Assembly (NCBI GenBank): GCA_964554125.1 | Contig: CAZKNG010000029.1 | Coordinates: forward strand, 1-25,566 | Reading direction: 5' to 3' | Length of the DNA stretch: 25,566 nucleotides | Source of the DNA: JAGHBT01 sp035311885 | GTDB taxonomy: Bacteria > Krumholzibacteriota > Krumholzibacteriia > Krumholzibacteriales > WJIX01 | Position numbers and translations under genes: made by a program | Shown: in pieces, positions 8,024 through 16,836 of the stretch | How the letters are laid out: each line of letters begins with the position of its first letter | Position numbering within the stretch: the first letter of the stretch is position 1 | Notes under the pieces: model-generated | The model's database searches: none | Seen by the model: the letters and a program-made list of their open reading frames with translations, nothing else | What the model was told of the DNA's origin: nothing

Positions 8024-8803
8024 CTATTTGATCCCCTCTTCCCCCAAAAGCCTTTCAAGATAATTCCTGCTCTCTTCAGCACCTATAAAATCAACTTCCA
8101 GATCCAACAGAGGGAGCTTATCGATCTCACTTAGTTTCCCGGCCAGCTTACGAAAATCAAAAATACCCCTTCCGGCGGGAAGATGATCATCGGAGAGCCC
8201 GTCATTATCGTGTAAGTGCAGCACCTCGACTCTGCCTCCGACTTTATCCCACCAGCCTTGAAAAGAGATCCGGGAAAAACAGTTTATATGTCCTGTATCG
8301 AGGCAAATACTGAAACGATAATCAGGAATAATATCGGCCAGACGCAGGAGAATCTCCGGCTTATCGTCCCATGTATTCTCAAGAGCTATCGTAACATCTC
8401 TCTTCAGAGCTTCTTCCACAACAGGCCTTATCCTTTCACCCCAGTTTCTAAACCAGTGTTTTCTTCCCCCTCTTGAAAAATAAGGCATATACCCCGTGTG
8501 CATTACCATTATTTTTCCTCCGAGAGAAGCGGTAACTTCAATCCCTCTTATCAAACAATCACGTGTATAATTAGAAATCCCGCGGTCCATACTGGCTATA
8601 TCAAGACCGAAGAACGGACCGTGTGAAAACACGCTCACAGCCCGTTTCTCAATCTCTTCCCTCATCCTGCCGAGGTCAGAATCAGATAATTTGAAAAGAG
8701 CATCGGTACTGGCCATCCTTACCTCAGGATAAAATCCTTCCCTGGTAATTAAATCCAGCTCGTGTTCGAGCCTTTCTATGTGGGTACTGAGATAAAAAAC
8801 CAT
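8024..8803 (-). CDS. Sugar phosphate isomerase/epimerase-like TIM-barrel protein
   Basis: A 259-residue protein of the xylose isomerase-like/AP endonuclease 2 TIM-barrel family. Metal-ligand and barrel motifs appear in order: FSHGPFFGLD (first His), MVMHTG, ALENTWD (Glu), CLDTGH (Asp and His), LHLHDNDG and DHLPAGRG, and DLEVD near the end. The set of His/Asp/Glu ligands is complete, so it should be an active metal enzyme; the substrate cannot be read. An in-frame TTG at 8818 would add five residues but has no ribosome site, so I prefer the ATG at 8803, where GGAAAG lies just upstream. It is divergent from ftcD. Confidence 0.83.
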   Translation of the reverse strand: MVFYLSTHIERLEHELDLITREGFYPEVRMASTDALFKLSDSDLGRMREEIEKRAVSVFSHGPFFGLDIASMDRGISNYTRDCLIRGIEVTASLGGKIMVMHTGYMPYFSRGGRKHWFRNWGERIRPVVEEALKRDVTIALENTWDDKPEILLRLADIIPDYRFSICLDTGHINCFSRISFQGWWDKVGGRVEVLHLHDNDGLSDDHLPAGRGIFDFRKLAGKLSEIDKLPLLDLEVDFIGAEESRNYLERLLGEEGIK

Positions 8804-8833
8804 AGACTTTCCAATCAAAATTCAAACCCGCAC

Positions 8834-8862
8834 TTGACCTCAACCCTTCACAATTATATTCT
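8834..8862 (+). promoter_or_regulatory. Promoter of the ftcD-pgi-apbE unit
   Basis: TTGACC (8834-8839), exactly 17 bases, TATTCT (8857-8862). It lies in the short divergent gap and would start RNA about 45 bases before the ATG at 8913, which has GAGGAG nine bases upstream. Confidence 0.55.
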
Positions 8863-8912
8863 ATCCACATATTGTCATATTTTGGGTGATAAAACAAGAG
8901 GAGTCATAGATT

Positions 8913-10589
8913 ATGAAAATAGTAGAATGTGTCCCCAATTTCAGTGAAGGCCGCGACCTTGAGAAGATCAAAGAGATCACCCGAGAGATTGAATCGGTAA
9001 AGGATATAACTCTCCTCGATGTAGATCCCGGCAAGGATACCAACCGAACTGTCGTAACCTTTATAGGGCCGCCCGATTCTATCGTCGAAGCGGCTTTCAG
9101 GGCAATATCGAAAGCTTCAGAACTGATAGATATGTCAACCCACAGCGGGACTCATATGAGAATGGGAGCGACAGATGTGGTGCCCTTCGTGCCCGTATCC
9201 GGCGTCACGATGGAAGATTGTGTTGAGCTCGCGAAGAAGCTTGGAGGGCGTGTGGGGAAAGAACTTGATATACCGGTATATCTATATGAAAACGCTGCTT
9301 CCCGTCCCGAAAGGAAAAATCTCGCCACGGTGAGAAAAGGAGAATATGAGGGACTCGAGGAGAAATTGAAGGACCCCGAATGGAAACCGGATTTCGGAAA
9401 GCCGCGTTTCAACAGGAAATCAGGCGCTACAGTTATAGGGGCGAGGGAATTCCTGATAGCCTATAACGTTAATCTCAACACGAGAGACAGGAAAGTTGCC
9501 AGAGAAATTGCCTTTACAATCCGCGAAAAGGGACGCCTCAAAAGAGATGCCAACAGGAAGGTAGTACGTGATAAAAACGGGAAGGCACTTAGAGACCCCG
9601 GCATATTTAAAGATGTAAAGGCGGTAGGATGGTATATGGATGATTTTGGAAGGGCTCAGGTCTCGATAAATCTGATAAATTATAAAGTATCACCACCCCA
9701 TCTTGTATTTGATCAGTGCTGCAGAATCGCAGGAGAGCTCGGCGTAAGGGTAACCGGCAGCGAGCTTGTAGGTCTCCTGCCGATCGAAGCAATACTGGAA
9801 GCGGGAAGACATTATCTTAGAAAAGCCGGTAAAAGCACCGGAGTAACTGAATCGGAACTTATTCATATAGCAGACCTCTCTCTTGGATTAAGCGACCTTT
9901 ACCCCTTCGAACCCGATAAGAAGATAATCGAATACCAGATAAAGCGTGAGGACAGTCTCAACAATATGACTGTTACAGATTTCGTCGATGAGCTGTCCAC
10001 GGACTCTCCAGCTCCGGGCGGAGGTAGTGTGGCGGCTCTCTGCGGATCTATCAGCGGAGCTTTATCTTCTATGGTCGGAGCTCTTACTCACGGGAAGAAA
10101 AAATACAGGGACGTTTCAGATGAGATGGAAGAATTGGGTGTTAGAGCGCAGAATCTCAAAGATGAATTTCTAGCCGATGTGGACAGGGATACAGACGCCT
10201 TTAACGAGGTTATGAGCGCGATGCGTCTTCCCAAGAAGAAGGAAGAGGACAAGAAGATCCGCGCCGAAGCAATTGAGGAAGCAACCAGAAACGCCACTCT
10301 CGTTCCTCTGAATGTTTTAAAGAGAACTCGGGAAGCGGCCAGACTGGCGCGTCTCGCCTTTGAAAAAGGCAACAGAAACAGTCTCAGTGACGCCGCTGTC
10401 GCCGCACTTACCGCCGCGAGCGCCGCGGAGGGGGCTTTCCTCAATATTATTATCAATCTGGGCGGGATAAGTGACGAGAAATTCAAAGGGGATATACTTA
10501 AAGAAGCTGAAAAAATTAGAAGGAATGTAACCAAACACACGGAAGAGACGGTTCTGAAAACTAAAAAGGCTCTTTCCGAACAGGATTAG
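8913..10589 (+). CDS. ftcD: Bifunctional glutamate formimidoyltransferase / formimidotetrahydrofolate cyclodeaminase
   Basis: A 558-residue fusion with the same arrangement as mammalian FTCD. Residues 1-180 are the N-terminal formiminotransferase domain (start CVPNFSEGRD; GTHMRMGATDVVPFVPV with catalytic-type His81). Residues 181-300 are the C-terminal transferase domain. The cyclodeaminase is at about 352-550, opening FVDELSTDSPAPGGGS. It transfers the formimino group from formiminoglutamate (histidine degradation) to tetrahydrofolate, then releases ammonia to give 5,10-methenyl-THF. No hut genes are visible in the window, so the source of formiminoglutamate lies elsewhere, or the enzyme serves another formimino donor. 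pgi starts 25 bases downstream. Confidence 0.93.
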   Translation: MKIVECVPNFSEGRDLEKIKEITREIESVKDITLLDVDPGKDTNRTVVTFIGPPDSIVEAAFRAISKASELIDMSTHSGTHMRMGATDVVPFVPVSGVTMEDCVELAKKLGGRVGKELDIPVYLYENAASRPERKNLATVRKGEYEGLEEKLKDPEWKPDFGKPRFNRKSGATVIGAREFLIAYNVNLNTRDRKVAREIAFTIREKGRLKRDANRKVVRDKNGKALRDPGIFKDVKAVGWYMDDFGRAQVSINLINYKVSPPHLVFDQCCRIAGELGVRVTGSELVGLLPIEAILEAGRHYLRKAGKSTGVTESELIHIADLSLGLSDLYPFEPDKKIIEYQIKREDSLNNMTVTDFVDELSTDSPAPGGGSVAALCGSISGALSSMVGALTHGKKKYRDVSDEMEELGVRAQNLKDEFLADVDRDTDAFNEVMSAMRLPKKKEEDKKIRAEAIEEATRNATLVPLNVLKRTREAARLARLAFEKGNRNSLSDAAVAALTAASAAEGAFLNIIINLGGISDEKFKGDILKEAEKIRRNVTKHTEETVLKTKKALSEQD

Positions 10590-10614
10590 CAGGTTCGAAT
10601 CCGGGCAGGTTGCG

Positions 10615-11880
10615 GTGATCTCTTTAGAAGCATATAACTTAAAAGTTGCCTGTGATAGAGACAAAGAAATTTCTAAAGCTTTGCGGGCGCTCCTTTCTAT
10701 TCTGGAAAGAGAAGGGGAAGGTTCAAATATGCTCGGATGGCTTGACCTTCCGGATACCCCCGAACCTCAGCTGGACACTTTAACAAAAGCATCGATAAGA
10801 ATTCGTGATGAAAATGACTGCCTCGTCGTCGTGGGAATAGGGGGATCGTACTTAGGCGCGAAAGCCGCTATTGAGGCCCTCCCGGAAGAAGCGTCATTCC
10901 CCGTTATTTTCGCGGGCAACAGCCTCTCCCCCGGATATCACGACAGACTCATGTCCAGCCTAGAAGGGAAAAGATTCTCCCTGTGTGTTATATCCAAATC
11001 CGGAACTACCACCGAACCCGCCATAGCTTTCAGGCTTCTAAGGAATAAACTGATCGAACGGCACGGAAGGAAGGAAGCGTCAAAGAGGATTATAGCAATT
11101 ACCGACGCCGAAAAGGGAGCGTTGCGTCAGATGGCACGCTCTGAACAGATATTGACTTTTACTATCCCGGAAAATGTCGGAGGACGATTCAGCGTTCTAT
11201 CCCCTGTTGGACTTTTTCCCTGCGCCGCTGCCGGGATTCCAGTAAAAGAAATGATAGAGGGTTCATCCGCCGCGCTCAAAAAATACACCGCCGCGGTAAA
11301 AGACAATATCATGATCCGCTACGCGCTCACCCGATACTTACTTCACAAGAGCGGAACCGCTGTAGAAGTTCTTTCAGCCTTTCACACAGAGCTTCATTAT
11401 TTCTGTGAATGGTGGAAACAGCTTGCCGGCGAATCAGAGGGGAAAGACGGAAAAGGACTTTTTCCCGCTTCAGCCGTTATGACAACCGATCTGCATTCCC
11501 TGGGACAGCTCCTCCAGCAGGGAAAGAGAAATCTTCTTGAAACATTTCTCGTAGCAGAACGGCCGAGACGCGACATAGTAATCCCGGAAGAGGCGGAAAA
11601 TCTCGACAACCTTAACTACATAGCGGGAAGATCGTTAGGTCATATCAACTACAAGGCGTTCGAAGGGACGAGAGCCGCCCATATTGATGGAGGAATTCCG
11701 GTCATTTCACTTCAGCTTCCCTCTATTACTCCCGCTTCCCTGGGAGAACTTTTTATCTTCTTTGAACTGTCAGTCGCCGTAACCGGACGGCTGCTGAAAG
11801 TAAACCCATTTAATCAACCGGGAGTGGATGAATACAAAAAAAGAATGTTCAAGCTTCTCGGAAAACCCGGAGTTTCCTGA
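10615..11880 (+). CDS. pgi: Glucose-6-phosphate isomerase
   Basis: A 421-residue PGI, interconverting glucose-6-phosphate and fructose-6-phosphate. It is the short bacterial form. Visible blocks are VVGIGGSYLGAKAAIEAL, SKSGTTTEPA (phosphate-binding SIS region), GGRFSVLSPVGLFP, the LLQQGKRN segment and NPFNQPGVDEYKK near the end. All the usual active-site segments are present. The start is GTG at 10615 with AGGT a few bases upstream. It shares the ftcD transcript, and its TGA overlaps the apbE ATG by one base (TGATG at 11878-11882). Confidence 0.94.
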   Translation: MISLEAYNLKVACDRDKEISKALRALLSILEREGEGSNMLGWLDLPDTPEPQLDTLTKASIRIRDENDCLVVVGIGGSYLGAKAAIEALPEEASFPVIFAGNSLSPGYHDRLMSSLEGKRFSLCVISKSGTTTEPAIAFRLLRNKLIERHGRKEASKRIIAITDAEKGALRQMARSEQILTFTIPENVGGRFSVLSPVGLFPCAAAGIPVKEMIEGSSAALKKYTAAVKDNIMIRYALTRYLLHKSGTAVEVLSAFHTELHYFCEWWKQLAGESEGKDGKGLFPASAVMTTDLHSLGQLLQQGKRNLLETFLVAERPRRDIVIPEEAENLDNLNYIAGRSLGHINYKAFEGTRAAHIDGGIPVISLQLPSITPASLGELFIFFELSVAVTGRLLKVNPFNQPGVDEYKKRMFKLLGKPGVS

Positions 11881-12977
11881 TGTCACTCGTCGATAGAAAA
11901 GATATCAGACTCGCGGCCCTTGTTTTTCTTCTACTATTTTACCTCCCAACCCTTATTTCATGTTCGAAAGAAGCCCCTGTTGTAAAAGAAACATATGTGA
12001 TGGGAACAAAGGCGAGTATTACTATATACGGAATGAGCAGGACAAAAGCTCTCGGCGCCGCGGGTAAAGCCCTGCACGAACTTCACAGACTCGAAACCGT
12101 AATGAGCACATGGGATCCCGGGAGTGAAATATCAAAACTTAACCTGAGCGCCGGCAAAAAACCTTTTGTCCTTTCGCCAGAACTCTCAGAGCTTATCAGG
12201 ATATCTACCCTGTTTTCAGAAAAAACGGGCGGCGCGTTTGATATTACGGCAAGACCTATCGTACGTTTATGGGGATTTCAGGATGGAGCCAGACAGCTTC
12301 CATCAGATAAAGAGATCAGTAACACATTGGACAGGGTTGGATACGGTAAAATCAAGATCGACGAGAACAGAAATTCCGTAACACTGCCGGAGGGAACGCA
12401 GATTGATCTGGCGGGAGTCGCAAAGGGCTACGGCGTGGACAGATGCGTAGAAATACTTAAAAATGAGGGGGTAGAATCGGCTCTTGTAAACCTTGGAGGG
12501 AATATCTACGCTTTCGGCTCTCCGCCCGGTAAAACCGGATGGGTCGTTGGAATACGCAATCCAACGGGTGATTCCGAAATAACGGGATATATTATCCTGA
12601 AGGATGAAGCCGTGGCAACTTCCGGAAATTATGAGAATTTCATCAGACGGGATGATGAGACAATTGGTCATATCATCAACCCCCTGACGGGAAGGCCGGT
12701 TTCGGGAAACACTCTCAGTGTAACTGTTATCTCCCCGACAGCGGCAGCTTCCGACGCTCTTTCCACCGCCCTCTTCGTTCTCGGGCCCGAAAAGGGTCTG
12801 AATATCCTCAGAGAAATAAAGGGAACCGGCTCAGAAGATTATATATCTGAAACTGCCCTGCGAGCGGGCAAATCCGCCGGAGCACAATACGCGAAGGCTG
12901 TCTTTATAGTTTCAGACGGTTCAAGGATCAGGTTTGTTAAAAGCCGAGGCCTTGAGGGAAAAGTAATTCTCGAATAG
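11880..12977 (+). CDS. apbE: ApbE-type FAD:protein FMN transferase (lipoprotein)
   Basis: A 365-residue exported lipoprotein: hydrophobic signal with lipobox LISC (Cys28), then an ApbE domain. Motifs in order are ETVMSTWDPGSEISKLN, GGAFDITARPIVRLWGF, DLAGVAKGYGVDRC, LVNLGGN, HIINPLTGRPVSG and the metal-site block ASDALSTALFVLG. ApbE cleaves FAD and attaches FMN through a phosphoester bond to Thr in secreted or membrane proteins, notably RnfG and RnfD. Both targets are encoded in the cluster just beyond its 3' end, on the other strand, and both keep the acceptor motif. It is translationally coupled to pgi, so its supply follows the ftcD-pgi promoter rather than the rnf one. Confidence 0.94.
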   Translation: MSLVDRKDIRLAALVFLLLFYLPTLISCSKEAPVVKETYVMGTKASITIYGMSRTKALGAAGKALHELHRLETVMSTWDPGSEISKLNLSAGKKPFVLSPELSELIRISTLFSEKTGGAFDITARPIVRLWGFQDGARQLPSDKEISNTLDRVGYGKIKIDENRNSVTLPEGTQIDLAGVAKGYGVDRCVEILKNEGVESALVNLGGNIYAFGSPPGKTGWVVGIRNPTGDSEITGYIILKDEAVATSGNYENFIRRDDETIGHIINPLTGRPVSGNTLSVTVISPTAAASDALSTALFVLGPEKGLNILREIKGTGSEDYISETALRAGKSAGAQYAKAVFIVSDGSRIRFVKSRGLEGKVILE

Positions 12978-12980
12978 AAA

Positions 12981-13002
12981 CGGCCGGAAAGAGGTTCGGC
13001 CG
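12981..13002. terminator. Possible bidirectional terminator between apbE and rnfE
   Basis: CGGCCG (12981-12986) and CGGCCG (12997-13002) pair across a 10-base loop in the 30-base gap between convergent stops. Read on the minus strand it is followed by TTTCTATT, a modest T-rich tail. On the plus strand there is no T run. Confidence 0.35.
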
Positions 13003-13007
13003 CGGAT

Positions 13008-13703
13008 CTATTTCCCTTTTTCCATACTGCCCAGGTCAAACCAGCTTCGGTTAACGACACACACCGAGCAATCGTGAGTTTTGCTTATGATAGGTTTTCT
13101 TCCGGATCTTTCAGCTATCTTTATTTCGATCCTGTTCATCAGACCCAGAAGAATTCCAAGCACAATAAAAGCTCCGGGCGGCATGATTACAAGGAGAAGC
13201 GGATTAAAGGAATCTCCAAATATCGAAATATTAAATACTGTTCCGTTGCCGAACAGTTCCCTTACTGCGCCAATGATCGTAAGGGAAACGGCGAACCCCA
13301 GCCCCATCCCCAAACCGTCTACTATCGAAAGCCACACAGGGTTCTTCGAGGCAAAGGCTTCCGCTCGTCCCAGAATAACGCAGTTGACAACTATAAGCGG
13401 AATAAACAGTCCGAGACTTTTATGCAGAGCGTGAAAATACCCGTTCATAACGAGGTCAACTATGGTAACGAAGGTGGCTATCGTTACAATAAAAGCGGGG
13501 ATACGAATCTTCTTTGGTATAAAAGACCTTATAAGGGAAATAACCGTGTTGGAGGAGACAAGAACAAATGTAGTCGCCAGCCCCATACCTATACCGTTTA
13601 CAGCCGTAGTGGTAACAGCCAGAGTGGGACAGAGCCCCAGTACAAGCCTGAAAACCGGATTTTCTCTCCAGAATCCCTTAATAAACTCTTTGCCTGCGTC
13701 CAT
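13008..13703 (-). CDS. rnfE: Rnf electron transport complex subunit E
   Basis: A 231-residue membrane protein with about six transmembrane helices, homologous to RnfA and NqrD. Cys25 in GLCPTLAV and Cys108 in VNCVILGRAEAFASK are the conserved positions that, together with RnfA, hold the intramembrane iron-sulfur cluster. The C-terminus ends in a soluble tail with a CxxC pair (HDCSVC) that I do not regard as standard. The start codon shares its A with the rnfG stop (TAATG), behind GAGGAG. It is the last gene of the rnf operon. Confidence 0.93.
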   Translation of the reverse strand: MDAGKEFIKGFWRENPVFRLVLGLCPTLAVTTTAVNGIGMGLATTFVLVSSNTVISLIRSFIPKKIRIPAFIVTIATFVTIVDLVMNGYFHALHKSLGLFIPLIVVNCVILGRAEAFASKNPVWLSIVDGLGMGLGFAVSLTIIGAVRELFGNGTVFNISIFGDSFNPLLLVIMPPGAFIVLGILLGLMNRIEIKIAERSGRKPIISKTHDCSVCVVNRSWFDLGSMEKGK

Positions 13704-14329
13704 TAATCTTTCTCCTCACTTCCCTGTTTAACACCTTCTCTTAATCTATCTGCTCCGCCTGTAATTTCATCGATATTGGTTTCATAGAAGTTAAGCCCTT
13801 TGCGGATCGCCCTCGTTACGGCCCGGGATGAAATCGTAGCTCCAGTAATCTGCTCAAACTCTCCGCCGTCCTTCTTTACCTCCCATACCCTGGTATTATC
13901 AATGCTGTGCCCCTCGAACTGGTCTCTAAACTCCCCGGACTGAATCTTTGCGCCGAGCCCCGGAGTTTCGGAGTGTTTCAGTATTTCTACCCCCTGGATA
14001 ACCCCATCTCTGTTAACACCTACGAGAAATTCAATATCCCCTGAGTAACCGTCAGCCGATATAACCGGAAACGCCGCACCTGTTATTTTACCGTCTTTTT
14101 TGCCTCTGAATACCTCGATGGTATCGCCGGCCGAATTAACTACAAATTTCCTGTCCTCGATGATTTTATTATCAAAAGGGGGCAGAACATTCCTCGCGGC
14201 CGTCATTTTCTCTTCCTGGAGGGCTTTCCTTATAGGTTCTTCCGTCTGATAACTCACAAAAGCAAGTACACCCGCCGACACAGCAGTAATAACCGTAAGT
14301 ACGAGAGTTAACCGGAATATCTCTTTCAT
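13703..14329 (-). CDS. rnfG: Rnf electron transport complex subunit G (covalent FMN)
   Basis: A 208-residue protein with one N-terminal membrane helix (about 5-25) and a periplasmic FMN-binding domain. HSETPGLGAKI (119-129) and TGATISS (162-168) are the family signatures. Thr165 is the predicted phosphoester-linked FMN site, the ApbE substrate motif. It passes electrons between RnfB/RnfC-side carriers and the membrane subunits. The ATG at 14329 follows GGAGG by 10 bases, 25 bases after rnfD. Confidence 0.93.
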   Translation of the reverse strand: MKEIFRLTLVLTVITAVSAGVLAFVSYQTEEPIRKALQEEKMTAARNVLPPFDNKIIEDRKFVVNSAGDTIEVFRGKKDGKITGAAFPVISADGYSGDIEFLVGVNRDGVIQGVEILKHSETPGLGAKIQSGEFRDQFEGHSIDNTRVWEVKKDGGEFEQITGATISSRAVTRAIRKGLNFYETNIDEITGGADRLREGVKQGSEEKD

Positions 14330-14354
14330 TACTCTTAAACCTCCATCTTTTCAA

Positions 14355-15476
14355 TCATGCCGCCTCGCGGGCTCCGAATACCTTCGGTTTAGTATAACGG
14401 TCGATAAGCGGAGTCGCCGCGTTCATAAGCAGAATGGCGAAGCTGACTCCTTCCGGATATACTCCAAACAACCTGATAAGAACGGTTATCACCCCGCAAC
14501 CTATCCCGAAAACAATCTTCCCGGAGGATGTCATAGGTGAAGTAACGTAATCAGTCGCCATAAATATAGCGCCCAGGAAAAGGCCTCCCGTGAGTACATG
14601 AAATGTCGGATTGATGTAGTGAGCGGGATCGATAGCGTAAAATATTCCCGTCAGAAGCCAGACTGAACCGATAAAAGAAACAGGTATATGCCAGGAAATC
14701 ACTTTCTTCGCTATAAGGAAAATGCCTCCCGCGGCCAGAAGAATGATCGAAACCTCGCCGATAGATCCCGCCCTGTTTCCTATAAGGAGATTTATGATAT
14801 CTTCCCTGCTGAACAATTCCCTGAACAGATCCATATCAATATGCCCGAGTCTATCTAAGCTTTCCGCCATACGTCCAAGAGGAGTCGCGGTTGTAACGGC
14901 ATCCGCGCCCCAGGCTGAAGGTGCAACCCACCTCGTCATATGCACGGGAAAGGAAACAAGCAGAACAACGCGGCCTATGAGAGCCGGATTGAAGGGATTA
15001 TAACCAAGTCCGCCGAATATCTGTTTGGCGACTACTATAGCGAAAAAGTTCCCGGTTACAACAAGCCACCAGGGACTTCCCGGCGGCAGATTGAGAGCGA
15101 GCAGAAGTCCTGTTAGAAAAGCGCTTCCGTCACGGATACTGACAGGGCGATTCATGATTCTCAGCGCTACAAGCTCAAATATGAGAGCGGAACAGATTGA
15201 AATTACAATTACCCTGAGAGATGTAACACCGAATATGTAAATGGAAAAGAGTGCGGCGGGCAGAAGAGCAAAAATAACAAGACGCATTATACCGGAGGTT
15301 GTTCGCCCATCATGAATATGAGGAGATGAACTTACAATAAATCTTTCCCTGAAGGGCTCTTTCTTCTTTTTCTCAGGCGGCTTGGGGGAAGTTTTATCCT
15401 TTCCCGCTTCTTTCCGCTCCGTTTCATTCTTTCCCGATCCCGATTTCCGGTCTTTATCTTTCATTTCGTCTTCCAA
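14355..15476 (-). CDS. rnfD: Rnf electron transport complex subunit D (covalent FMN) with charged N-terminal extension
   Basis: A 373-residue membrane subunit of the RnfD/NqrB family with multiple helices. The family normally begins near IVSSSPHIHDGRTTSGIM; here that block starts only at residue 48. The first 45 residues are almost entirely Lys, Glu, Asp, Ser and Pro. ATATPLG-type motif TTATPLG (195-201) carries the predicted FMN-linked Thr198. The start is TTG at 15476, five bases after GGAGG; the next ATG (codon 5) would be 17 bases away from that site, which is too far. The extension is therefore probably translated. Confidence 0.93.
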   Translation of the reverse strand: MEDEMKDKDRKSGSGKNETERKEAGKDKTSPKPPEKKKKEPFRERFIVSSSPHIHDGRTTSGIMRLVIFALLPAALFSIYIFGVTSLRVIVISICSALIFELVALRIMNRPVSIRDGSAFLTGLLLALNLPPGSPWWLVVTGNFFAIVVAKQIFGGLGYNPFNPALIGRVVLLVSFPVHMTRWVAPSAWGADAVTTATPLGRMAESLDRLGHIDMDLFRELFSREDIINLLIGNRAGSIGEVSIILLAAGGIFLIAKKVISWHIPVSFIGSVWLLTGIFYAIDPAHYINPTFHVLTGGLFLGAIFMATDYVTSPMTSSGKIVFGIGCGVITVLIRLFGVYPEGVSFAILLMNAATPLIDRYTKPKVFGAREAA

Positions 15477-15510
15477 AAGAACCTCCAGATATTTTCATCG
15501 TGCGGGCTTA

Positions 15511-16836
15511 TCAGCCCGCCTTCTTAGATCTATTTCTAATTTCAGCTTTGGCTCTCTTGAAATGCTGAACCAAAGGCCTCTTTGAAGGACAAACATAGGC
15601 GCATGAACCGCATTCAATACAGTCCATAACCCCATACTCTTCAGTCTCCTCATAACGCATTCTCTCGGCGAATATGCTCAAAGCGGAAGGGTTCAGATTC
15701 ATCGGACAGGCGGTTAGGCATCTTCCGCATCTTATACAGGGTTCATTCTCAAACTGGGCTACTTCGCCGGCCTTAAGAAGAACAATCCCGCTTGTACCTT
15801 TATTCACGGCTGAATCAAGCGAATATTGCGATATGCCCATCATCGGACCTCCGCTTATCACCTTTGCCGTATCATCTGACATGCCGCCGCAAAAATCTAT
15901 TATATCCTTAAAAGGTGTTCCCACACGGGCAAGCACATTGCCCGGATTTTCAATGCCGCTGCCCGTAACCGTTACAACCCGCTGTATGAGGGGTCTCGTC
16001 AATCCGGCCGCTTCAAAAGCGGCCAGGCAGGTCCCGACATTCTGTACGAGCGCCCCGGCTTCCATAGGAAGTCCTCCGGCCGGCACCTTTCTGCCCGTTA
16101 TACTGTAGATAAGCTGTTTTTCTGCCCCCTGAGGATAAATAACTTTCATAGGTTCAACACTGAACCCATCTCTGCCTTCAACAGCTTCGCGCATCTTTTC
16201 TATAGCGTCAGGTTTATTCTCTTCGATCGCGACAACTATATTCTTGACGTTGATCGCCCGGGCGAAAAGAGATGCTCCTTCGAGAATCTCTTCTGTTTTC
16301 TCCAGCATCAGCCTGTGGTCGGACGTTAGATAAGGCTCACATTCGGCGCCGTTAAGTATCAGAATATCTATCGGTTTGTCTTCAGGGGGAGAGAGTTTAA
16401 CGTGCGTCGGGAAAGTCGCGCCCCCCATTCCGACAATCCCCGCCTCTTTAACAATATCCTTTATCTCTTCAGATCTTAACCCGGAAATATCCCTCTCCCT
16501 GTCACAGCCTTCCTCCCATTCGTCCTCACCATCCGGAATAATAACAGCCGCCTCCATAAGAGTTCCCACCGGAGAAGGGTAAAATCCAGTGGATTTTATT
16601 TTTCCGGATGTAGGGGAATGAACGGGAGTCGAGACAAACCCTCCCGGCTCCGCTATAACCTGTCCCTTTTTTACTTCGTCACCCTTCTTTACGACAGCTT
16701 TCGCGGGAGCTCCGAGATTCTGGGAAAAATACACGGTTAACTGTTCGGGAAGAGGCATAACTTCTATAGATTTACCGCTCGCTAATTTTTTATTATACTC
16801 GGGATGTACACCGCCAAAAAAACCTCCGGCCATCAC
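15511..16836 (-). CDS. rnfC: Rnf electron transport complex subunit C (NADH/FMN and two 4Fe-4S clusters)
   Basis: A 441-residue subunit related to NqrA and to the NuoF flavin domain. GMGGATFPTHVKL (136-148) and NGAECEPYL (162-170) form the FMN/NADH site. Two full ferredoxin motifs follow: Cys367/370/373/377 and Cys406/409/412/416. It is the NAD(H)-reacting subunit. The length is near the shorter end for the family, without the long Ala/Lys-rich tail of enterobacterial RnfC. The start is GTG at 16836, overlapping the rnfB stop (GTGATG; ATG at 16833 is the alternative), with GGAGG upstream inside rnfB. Confidence 0.94.
   Translation of the reverse strand: MMAGGFFGGVHPEYNKKLASGKSIEVMPLPEQLTVYFSQNLGAPAKAVVKKGDEVKKGQVIAEPGGFVSTPVHSPTSGKIKSTGFYPSPVGTLMEAAVIIPDGEDEWEEGCDRERDISGLRSEEIKDIVKEAGIVGMGGATFPTHVKLSPPEDKPIDILILNGAECEPYLTSDHRLMLEKTEEILEGASLFARAINVKNIVVAIEENKPDAIEKMREAVEGRDGFSVEPMKVIYPQGAEKQLIYSITGRKVPAGGLPMEAGALVQNVGTCLAAFEAAGLTRPLIQRVVTVTGSGIENPGNVLARVGTPFKDIIDFCGGMSDDTAKVISGGPMMGISQYSLDSAVNKGTSGIVLLKAGEVAQFENEPCIRCGRCLTACPMNLNPSALSIFAERMRYEETEEYGVMDCIECGSCAYVCPSKRPLVQHFKRAKAEIRNRSKKAG

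Noticed and set aside
10088..10540. A minus-strand frame of 150 residues inside ftcD
   Set aside because: It lies opposite the conserved cyclodeaminase domain and translates to Ser/Ala/Leu-rich low-complexity sequence.
10592..10602. GGTTCGAATCC, identical to a tRNA T-loop consensus, between ftcD and pgi
   Set aside because: The flanking bases do not form a five-pair T stem, and no anticodon arm or acceptor stem lies nearby; the 25-base gap is too short for a tRNA.
13074..13706. A 210-residue plus-strand open frame opposite rnfE
   Set aside because: rnfE on the other strand is an unmistakable Rnf subunit with the correct start and overlap; the antisense frame gives a low-complexity basic protein with no family features.
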